From Nocardioides sp. CFH 31398 (lineage in GTDB: Bacteria > Actinomycetota > Actinomycetes > Propionibacteriales > Nocardioidaceae), in assembly GCF_022436705.1 (NCBI RefSeq), contig NZ_JAKUHT010000003.1, forward strand, positions 186,001-250,000: a DNA stretch of 64,000 nucleotides, read 5' to 3'. Under the pieces are notes generated by a model. That model saw only the letters and a program-made list of their open reading frames with translations, was not told where the DNA came from and made no database searches. A program made the position numbers and the translations under genes. Position 1 is the stretch's first letter. Every line of letters begins with the position of its first letter. Shown here piece after piece: positions 58,272 to 64,000 of the stretch.

Positions 58272-58913
58272 ATGGCCCTGCCAGCCCGTGGCTTCGTGTG
58301 GCTCTCGGCGCCGAAGTGTGCCTCGACGGCCGTCGAGGAGGCGCTCGACATCCACTCGGCCGTCGTGCTGCGCCACGAGTTCAAGCACCTCAACTACACC
58401 GGCTTCACCAAGCGGATCGAGCCGATGCTGCTCGCCTTCGGCCACCAGCGGTCGTCGTACGAGGTCGTCTGCCTCTTCCGCGAGCCCGTCAGCTGGCTGG
58501 AGAGCTGGTGGCGCTACCGCGCCCGCCCCGAGATCCTCGAGACCGCGAAGGCGCACAACTACACGGGCGACATGAGCTTCGACGAGTTCGTGACCCGCTA
58601 CGTCGACCGCCACCCGAGCCTCAAGGGCATCGGGCGGCCGGCGCGCTTCTGCTCCTACGAGGGCCAGGTCGTCGGCGTCGACCGGCTCCTGCGCTACGAG
58701 TCCACCGACGTGTGGCAGCGCTACCTGACCTCCCACGTCGGCGTCGACCTCGGCTTCCGGCGGGCCAACGTGTCCGAGCGCCGCCCGGAGCCGCTGGACC
58801 CGGGCCTGCGCCGGCGGGCCGAGGAGTTCTTCGCGCCGGAGTACGACCTCTACGCGCGCCTCGGGGCGACCGGTGACTGGGTGCCCCCGCGCGACCACGC
58901 GCTGGCGCTGTAG
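58272..58913 (+). CDS. Sulfotransferase-like P-loop protein
   Basis: This 213-residue protein has the sulfotransferase start GFVWLSAPKCASTAVEEALD at residues 7-26, matching the loop that binds the 5'-phosphate of PAPS, and VVCLFREPVSWLESWWRYRA near residue 70, matching the 3'-phosphate-binding region. The rest is short compared with classic sulfotransferases. The acceptor is unknown. It stands alone between two reverse-strand HAD phosphatase genes. In-frame GTG codons at 58263 and 58269 are alternative starts. Confidence 0.75.
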   Translation: MALPARGFVWLSAPKCASTAVEEALDIHSAVVLRHEFKHLNYTGFTKRIEPMLLAFGHQRSSYEVVCLFREPVSWLESWWRYRARPEILETAKAHNYTGDMSFDEFVTRYVDRHPSLKGIGRPARFCSYEGQVVGVDRLLRYESTDVWQRYLTSHVGVDLGFRRANVSERRPEPLDPGLRRRAEEFFAPEYDLYARLGATGDWVPPRDHALAL

Positions 58914-58926
58914 ACCCTGGGGCGGG

Positions 58927-59781
58927 CTAGAACCAGCGGGTGATCTCCTGTGCGGCGCCGTCGTCGTCGACGGTGCCGGTGGTGGCGTCGGCGGCCTCGC
59001 GGACCACCTCGACGGCCTGTCCCATCGCCACGCCGCGACCGGCCCACCCGAGCATCTCGATGTCGTTGCGCCCGTCGCCGATGGCGAGGACGTCGGACGA
59101 CGACACGCCCAGCGCCTCGCAGACGTGAGACAGCCCGGAGGCCTTGTTCACCCCGACGGGCATGAGGTCGAGCCAGGCGGTCCAGCCGACGACGTACTGC
59201 GTGCCGGCGAGGCCCAGGTCCTGCGCGAGCTGCACGAAGTCGTCGACGGAGGCCTGCGGGTCGCGGATGATCACCCGGGTCACCGGCTCGCCGACCAGCT
59301 CGGCCACGTCGACGATGGTGTGCTCGCCGGTCAGCTCGCCGGGCGGGAACGGCCGGTTCATCCGGTAGCCCACGCCGCGCTCCTCGACCGCGACGATGGC
59401 CTCGGGGTGCCGCTCCAGCGCTGCCGCGACGGACTCGCGGGCGTCGAAGGTCTCCTCGTGCACGACCTCGACCGGCGGGTAGCGGAACACGACCGCCCCG
59501 TTGGCGGCGACGACCCACAGCGGCTCCGCGCCGGAGACGTGCAGCTCGAGCAGGTCGGCGACCCGTGTCATGTCGTACGGCGAGCGGCCGCTGGCCAGGA
59601 CCACCTCGACGCCGGCGTCGACCACCCGGCGGACGGCGTTGCGCACGGCCGGGGCGATCTCCTCGACGCTCGCGCCGGGGCCCTCGTCGGAGTCGTCCCA
59701 GCGCAGCAGCGTGCCGTCGATGTCGAGCGCGACGAGCTTCGGCTGCCAGCCGCCGCCGGACGGCGTGGGGTCGGTCGTCAT
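58927..59781 (-). CDS. Cof-type HAD-superfamily phosphatase
   Basis: This 284-residue HAD hydrolase has motif [18 protein letters not shown] near residue 16, motif [14 protein letters not shown], the lysine in [11 protein letters not shown] and motif [19 protein letters not shown]. It is related to, but not a duplicate of, the protein at 57423. The ATG overlaps the serS stop by four bases, so it is translated with serS; a link to seryl-tRNA metabolism is not evident. Confidence 0.88.
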   Translation of the reverse strand: MTTDPTPSGGGWQPKLVALDIDGTLLRWDDSDEGPGASVEEIAPAVRNAVRRVVDAGVEVVLASGRSPYDMTRVADLLELHVSGAEPLWVVAANGAVVFRYPPVEVVHEETFDARESVAAALERHPEAIVAVEERGVGYRMNRPFPPGELTGEHTIVDVAELVGEPVTRVIIRDPQASVDDFVQLAQDLGLAGTQYVVGWTAWLDLMPVGVNKASGLSHVCEALGVSSSDVLAIGDGRNDIEMLGWAGRGVAMGQAVEVVREAADATTGTVDDDGAAQEITRWF

Positions 59782-61040
59782 CGGGGCTCGAGCACCTCGC
59801 GGCCGCCGAGGTAGGGCTGCAGGGCCTTCGGGACCCGCACCGACCCGTCGGCCTGCTGGTGGGTCTCCAGCAGCGCGATGATCGGGCGGTTCGTCGAGCA
59901 CAGCGTGCCGTTGAGCGTCGCCACCGGGCCGATGCCCTCGGCGTACCGCGCCCGGGTGTCGAGGCGTCGCGTCTGGAAGTCGGTGCAGTTCGACGTCGAC
60001 GTCAGCTCCCGGAACCGCTCCTGGCTCGGCAGCCAGGCCTCGCAGTCGTACTTGCGGGTCGCCGACAGGCCGAGGTCGCCCGCGGCCACGTCGATGACGC
60101 GGTAGTGCAGCTCGAGCTTGTCCATGAACGTCTTCTCGTGCTCGAGCAGGCGGGCGTGCTCGGCCTCCGCCTGGTCGAGGGTGGTGAAGACGAACATCTC
60201 GACCTTGTCGAACCAGTGGGTCCGGAAGATCCCGCGGGTGTCCTTGCCGTGCGAGCCGGCCTCCTTGCGGAAGCACGGGCTGAACGCGGCGTACCGCAGC
60301 GGCAGGCGCTCGCCGTCCAGGATCTCGTCAGAGTGGTACGCCGCGAGCGGCACCTCGCTGGTGCCGACGAGGTAGAGGTCCTGGCCCTCGATCCGGTACA
60401 CGTCGTCGGCGGCCTGGCCGAGGAAGCCGGTGCCCTCCATCGCGCGGGGCTTGACCAGCGACGGCGGGATCATCGGGGTGAAGCCGGTCTCGCGGGCCTG
60501 GTCCATGGCCATCGAGACCAGCGCCAGCTCGAGCTCGGCGCCCACGCCGGTCAGGTAGTAGAAGCGGCTGCCCGAGACCTTCGCGCCGCGCTCGACGTCG
60601 ATGGCGCCGAGCATCGCGCCGAGCTCGACGTGGTCGCGCGGGGTGAAGTCGAACTCCGGCTTGTCGCCCCGGGTCTCGAGCAGCGCGAACTGCTCCTCCC
60701 CGCCGGCGGGGATGTCGGGGTGGGCCAGGTTCGGGATCGCGAGGACGGCGTCGCGCCACGCCTGCTCGGCCGCGCCCTGGGCGGCCTCGAGCCCCTTCAC
60801 CTCGGCGGCGAGGGCGCGGGTGCGGGCCAGCAGCTCGGCCTTCTCGTCGCCCTGGGCCTTCGCGACCTGCTTGCCGAGCGACTTCTGCTCCGCACGGCGG
60901 GCCTCGTAGTCGGCGATCGCGCGGCGACGTGCCTCGTCGGCCGCGAGGGCGTCGTCCACCGGGGAGGACGAGAGGCCGCGCCTGGTCTGCGCCGTGCGCA
61001 CCCGGTCCGGTTCCTCGCGAAGCACCCGTGGATCGATCAT
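59778..61040 (-). CDS. serS: Seryl-tRNA synthetase
   Basis: SerRS charges tRNA-Ser with serine. The 420-residue class II synthetase has the N-terminal coiled-coil arm (about residues 30-105), motif 2 in [20 protein letters not shown] followed by [11 protein letters not shown], and motif 3 in [17 protein letters not shown]. Two tRNA-Ser genes are also in the window. It starts from ATG at 61040 and is followed by an overlapping HAD phosphatase gene. Confidence 0.97.
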   Translation of the reverse strand: MIDPRVLREEPDRVRTAQTRRGLSSSPVDDALAADEARRRAIADYEARRAEQKSLGKQVAKAQGDEKAELLARTRALAAEVKGLEAAQGAAEQAWRDAVLAIPNLAHPDIPAGGEEQFALLETRGDKPEFDFTPRDHVELGAMLGAIDVERGAKVSGSRFYYLTGVGAELELALVSMAMDQARETGFTPMIPPSLVKPRAMEGTGFLGQAADDVYRIEGQDLYLVGTSEVPLAAYHSDEILDGERLPLRYAAFSPCFRKEAGSHGKDTRGIFRTHWFDKVEMFVFTTLDQAEAEHARLLEHEKTFMDKLELHYRVIDVAAGDLGLSATRKYDCEAWLPSQERFRELTSTSNCTDFQTRRLDTRARYAEGIGPVATLNGTLCSTNRPIIALLETHQQADGSVRVPKALQPYLGGREVLEPR

Positions 61041-61178
61041 GCGGCAAGGCTAGACGTGGGCGTCGACGCGCCTCACGTCGATATCGGGCGGGACCCCGCC
61101 GAGCGGCATACTGGCGCCTCGTCGCCGGTCCTGGCCGGTGAGGTCGTGGGGGTGGTCGGAAGAGGGAGACGTCGAACG

Positions 61179-62762
61179 GTGCTGTCCATCTCACGTGGGT
61201 CCCGTGGCGCGAGGTTCGCGTGGGGCGTGGCCCTGCTGGCACTGCTCGGGCTCCTGTCGTACCTCGTCGTCTCGGACTTCCCGTCCCTCGGCGTCCTCGA
61301 CGACCGCGGGCGTCCCGTGGAGGCGTGGGCCACCGACATCGGCTGGCTGCGCTCGGCGCTCGCCGTCGTCGAGGACCTGTTCGGGACCGTCGCGATGACG
61401 ATGTACACGGTGCTGCTCGCCGTGGCGCTGATCGCGACCGGCCAGCGGCGCAGCGGCGTCCTCGTCGCCCTCGTCATGGGCGTGACGGCGGGCGCGACGA
61501 CGCTGGTCAAGACCGCGGTCGGGCGCGACCGGCCGGTCTGGCAGGACACGGGCGACCTGCTGACGAACTTCGCGTTCCCGTCGGGTCACGCGTCGTCCAT
61601 CACCGCGCTGGCGGGCCTGGTGCTGCTCGTCGTCCTGCTGCACGTGCGCTCCGTGGCCCTGCGCCGGCTCGTGGCCGTGACGGCGCCCCTGGCGATCGTG
61701 CTGGTGTGCCTCGACCGGGTGCTGCTCGGGCGCCACTACCCCTCCGACGTCGTCGGGGGCTTCCTGCTCGGCGGCGGCGTCCTGCTCGTGCTGTGGGCCG
61801 TCGTCAACCCACCGCCGACCTCCCGCGCCGTGGACGCGGCGCCGCTGCCGGAGGTGTTCGCCTCCGAGCGCCGGCTGGCCGTCGTCCTCAACCCGGTCAA
61901 GGTCGACGACGTGGCGCGCTTCTCCTCGACGCTCACCACGATGGCGGAGGCGGCCGGGTGGTCGGAGCCGACCTTCTACGAGACGACCGTGGAGGACCCG
62001 GGCACCGGCATGGCCGAGGCCGCCGCGGTGGCCGGCGCCGACCTGGTGATCGTCTGCGGCGGCGACGGCACGGTCCGCGAGGTGTGCGCCGAGCTCGCGG
62101 GCACCGGCATCCCGGTCGGGATCGTCCCCGCCGGCACCGGCAACCTGCTCGCCCGCAACCTCGGGATCCCGCTCGTGCTGCGCTCGGCGCTGGACGTGGC
62201 GCTCTCCGGCCAGGACCGCGCCATCGACCTCGGCACCGTCTCCGGGGACGGCATGGAGGACACCCACTTCATGGTCATGGCCGGCATGGGCTTCGACGCC
62301 GCGATCATGGAGGGCGTCAACGACGACTTCAAGCGCCGCGTCGGCTGGCTCGCGTACGTCGTGTCGGGCTTCAAGTCGATCATGTACCCCGCCGTCCGCG
62401 TCGAGGTCAGCGTCGACGGCGGCGAGTGGACCAAGCACCGCGCCCGCACGATCGTCGTCGGCAACGTCGGCTACCTGCAGGCGGGCATGCCGCTGCTGCC
62501 GGACGCCGCGATCGACGACGGCGTCCTGGACCTCGTCCTGCTGCACCCCCGCCGGCTGTTCTCCTGGATCCCGCTGGCGTGGCGCGTCATCGCCCGCCGT
62601 CCGCACACCGACGAGCTCGTCAACCGCATGGTCGGGCGGACCATCTCCATCCGCACCTCCACCGAGGCCCCCCGCCAGCTCGACGGCGACACCATCGGCC
62701 CCGGCCACGAGCTGCACCTGCGCTGCGAGCCCGGCCGCGTCCTGGTCCGGGTCCCCCGCTGA
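61179..62762 (+). CDS. PAP2 phosphatase fused to a diacylglycerol kinase-type lipid kinase
   Basis: This 527-residue protein has an N-terminal membrane PAP2 domain (about 1-215; KTAVGRDRP, FPSGHASS, LGRHYPSDVVGG, the three catalytic motifs) and a C-terminal diacylglycerol kinase catalytic domain (about 225-525; VIVCGGDGTVREVCAELAGT, GIVPAGTGNLLARNLGIP, VMAGMGFDAAIM). The two activities, removing and adding lipid phosphate, are opposite. The GTG at 61179 follows AGGGAG; the frame runs open far upstream over serS, but that is a shadow. Confidence 0.92.
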   Translation: MLSISRGSRGARFAWGVALLALLGLLSYLVVSDFPSLGVLDDRGRPVEAWATDIGWLRSALAVVEDLFGTVAMTMYTVLLAVALIATGQRRSGVLVALVMGVTAGATTLVKTAVGRDRPVWQDTGDLLTNFAFPSGHASSITALAGLVLLVVLLHVRSVALRRLVAVTAPLAIVLVCLDRVLLGRHYPSDVVGGFLLGGGVLLVLWAVVNPPPTSRAVDAAPLPEVFASERRLAVVLNPVKVDDVARFSSTLTTMAEAAGWSEPTFYETTVEDPGTGMAEAAAVAGADLVIVCGGDGTVREVCAELAGTGIPVGIVPAGTGNLLARNLGIPLVLRSALDVALSGQDRAIDLGTVSGDGMEDTHFMVMAGMGFDAAIMEGVNDDFKRRVGWLAYVVSGFKSIMYPAVRVEVSVDGGEWTKHRARTIVVGNVGYLQAGMPLLPDAAIDDGVLDLVLLHPRRLFSWIPLAWRVIARRPHTDELVNRMVGRTISIRTSTEAPRQLDGDTIGPGHELHLRCEPGRVLVRVPR

Positions 62763-62847
62763 GGGGTCGGCGTGGGCGCGCGTGGGCGCGTCGGGCGCGC
62801 GAGTGAGCGGGGTCGAATCCCCACGAGAGCACGGTGACTTGTCACTC

Positions 62848-62869
62848 CACACGGCGAATTCGTCGTGTG
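62848..62869. repeat. 22-bp near-perfect palindrome
   Basis: CACACGGCGAATTCGTCGTG plus TG is a palindrome with one mismatched pair, centred on GAATTC, in the gap between two convergent genes. It may be a protein-binding site. Confidence 0.6.
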
Positions 62870-62870
62870 A

Positions 62871-62908
62871 GGTGTCGATCAAGAACGTGCTCGTGATGAT
62901 CCGACACC
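62871..62908. repeat. Inverted repeat next to the 22-bp palindrome
   Basis: GGTGTCGATCA and TGATGATCCGACACC fold into an imperfect hairpin (GGTGTCG/CGACACC outer stem). It begins two bases after the palindrome and ends 43 bp before the DUF4446 stop, so it could end transcription of either neighbour. Confidence 0.5.
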
Positions 62909-62951
62909 ACGTCCCACGACCGCCGAACCACGGCGGCGGCGACCAGCGCGC

Positions 62952-63380
62952 TCAGGCGTCGGGCCGCGCGTGACCGACGGCCTCCTCCTCCTCGGGCGAG
63001 AGGGGCTGCTCGCAACGCCAGGAGGCGATGTTCTTGGCGTAGGTGCGGGACTCGGCGCGGCCGTGGATGCTCGTGAGGACGACGCCGTGGCCGTTGTCGT
63101 CGAGCAGGGCGACCGACCAGGACAGGTGGCCGCCCATATCGCCGAAGGCGTCGTAGCGGACGACGGCGAGGTGGCGCAGGGCGTCCTTCGACTCGCTGCG
63201 CAGGGCGGCGACCTCCTGCCGCAGCCCCCGGACGTCGGCGGGCAGGGGCTCGACGCCGGGCTCGGCGTCGGTGCGCTCGGCCTCGAGCCGGCGGACGGTG
63301 CCGGTCAGCGACGCGACGGCGGCGATCAGGCCCGCGAGGACGACGGCGACCACGACCGAGACGACGAGGGAGACCTCCAC
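62952..63380 (-). CDS. DUF4446-family membrane-anchored protein
   Basis: This 142-residue protein has one N-terminal transmembrane helix (about residues 4-26), a short coiled coil (RRLEAER and LRQEVAALRSESKDA) and the family core HLAVVRYDAFGDMGGHLSWS followed by ALLDDNGHGVVLTSIHGRAE and RTYAKNI, as in DUF4446. Its function is unknown. It is divergent from arcA, 80 bp away. Confidence 0.88.
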   Translation of the reverse strand: MEVSLVVSVVVAVVLAGLIAAVASLTGTVRRLEAERTDAEPGVEPLPADVRGLRQEVAALRSESKDALRHLAVVRYDAFGDMGGHLSWSVALLDDNGHGVVLTSIHGRAESRTYAKNIASWRCEQPLSPEEEEAVGHARPDA

Positions 63381-63460
63381 GCCGCGACCCTAGGGCCCCG
63401 CGGCCCCGCCGACGGCTCACCACGCCCGGGCCCCGGCGCCCGGACCCCTAGGCTGGCCCG

Positions 63461-64000
63461 ATGAGCGAGCAGGACCAGGTGGCCCGGAGGGGCGCCGACA
63501 GCGAGGTCGGTCGACTGCGCACGGTGATGCTGCACCGTCCGGGGCCGGAGCTGAAGCGGCTGACCCCCCGCAACAACGACAAGCTGCTCTTCGACGGGCT
63601 GCCGTGGGTCTCGCGCGCCCAGGACGAGCACGACGCCTTCGCCCAGGCCCTGCGCGACCGCGACGTCGAGGTGCTCTACCTGACCGAGCTGCTGACCGAG
63701 ACCCTCGAGTCGCGCGACGCCCGCAACCACGCGATCACCACCGCGCTGGCGGGCCTGCACCTCGGCGACACGCTGCGGTCCTACCTCGCCGAGGCGCTGC
63801 GCGACGAGTCGCCGTCCGAGCTGATGACGTCCCTGACCGCGGGCATCCGCAACGACGAGGTCCGAGGCGGCCACGGGCTGGTGACCAGCCTGCTCGCGCC
63901 CGACGACTTCCTCATCGACCCGTTGCCGAACCTGCTGTTCACGCGCGACTCCAGCGTGTGGGTGCGCGACCGCGTCGCCATCACGAGCCTGGCCATGCCC
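63461..64000 (+). CDS. arcA: Arginine deiminase (3' part outside window)
   Basis: ArcA hydrolyses arginine to citrulline and ammonia. The visible 180 codons start MSEQDQVARRGADSEVGRLR and show TVMLHRPGPELKRLTPRNND, LLFDGLPWVSRAQDEHDAFA and PLPNLLFTRDSSVWV, typical of the N-terminal half of arginine deiminase. The catalytic cysteine lies beyond the window. The ATG is preceded by a weak ribosome site (GGCTGG). Confidence 0.94.
   Translation, partial: MSEQDQVARRGADSEVGRLRTVMLHRPGPELKRLTPRNNDKLLFDGLPWVSRAQDEHDAFAQALRDRDVEVLYLTELLTETLESRDARNHAITTALAGLHLGDTLRSYLAEALRDESPSELMTSLTAGIRNDEVRGGHGLVTSLLAPDDFLIDPLPNLLFTRDSSVWVRDRVAITSLAMP

Noticed and set aside
59565..61178. N-terminal extension of the PAP2-kinase frame over serS (total 1065 codons)
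   Set aside because: The extension is antisense to serS and the HAD gene; the PAP2 domain begins properly at the GTG at 61179.

Overview
The window is very GC-rich (roughly 74% by eye), dense in GTG starts and in 4-bp ATGA/GTGA gene overlaps. It carries marker genes of Actinobacteria: a Bpa/PafE-type proteasome activator, GTP-dependent PEP carboxykinase, fused CobIJ, a CrtYc/CrtYd split lycopene cyclase and a DUF4446 protein. The overall content suggests a Nocardioides-like member of the Propionibacteriales; that placement is inference, since no rRNA gene is present.

Region 1 (1-24952) is a nearly complete aerobic cobalamin locus. It has cobN (cut by the window edge), a B12-type ABC importer, cobG (short), cobH, cobIJ, cobM, cobL, a ChlI/ChlD-type chelatase partner, bluB, cobO, cobB, cobC, cbtB/cbtA for cobalt uptake, a small Fe-S-type protein, cobT, cobS, cobU, cobD(cbiB), cobK and cobQ. 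Four cobalamin riboswitches head its transcription units (cobN; importer; chelatase-to-cobC; cbtB-to-cobS), so metal uptake, corrinoid uptake and synthesis should all be switched off by B12. A 69-bp direct repeat with a long palindrome sits between cobIJ and cobM.

Region 2 (25016-33967) is a catabolic cluster: a three-subunit molybdenum hydroxylase, an acyl-CoA ligase, an enoyl-CoA hydratase-family enzyme, a PadR regulator and a BenE-type permease. The gene set matches the 2-furoate pathway (HmfABCDE logic). Both divergent promoters have the same architecture and the same palindromic operator at the transcription start.

Region 3 (34049-43993) is mixed: a frameshifted homocysteine S-methyltransferase, tRNA-Arg(ACG), a lipoprotein, pckG, a TrmB/LuxR-like regulator facing a 57-aa secreted peptide gene that is easily missed, tRNA-Ser(GCT), tRNA-Ser(TGA), a PH-like membrane protein, a biotin carrier protein, a membrane protein, a nitrilase-family amidase and a MobA-GNAT fusion.

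Region 4 (44003-56409) runs from a quinone oxidoreductase and Bpa into a carotenoid locus: crtB-crtI-CDP-alcohol transferase; a five-gene overlapping reverse operon (YihY, CrtA-like, CruF-like, CruG-like, second CrtI-like); crtYc-crtYd; and crtE. Two facing arrays of a 32-bp tandem repeat lie between the crtI operon and the second desaturase.

Region 5 (56684-64000) holds a secreted C-terminally anchored protein, two Cof-type HAD phosphatases flanking a sulfotransferase-like gene, serS, a PAP2-diacylglycerol kinase fusion, DUF4446 and the start of arcA.
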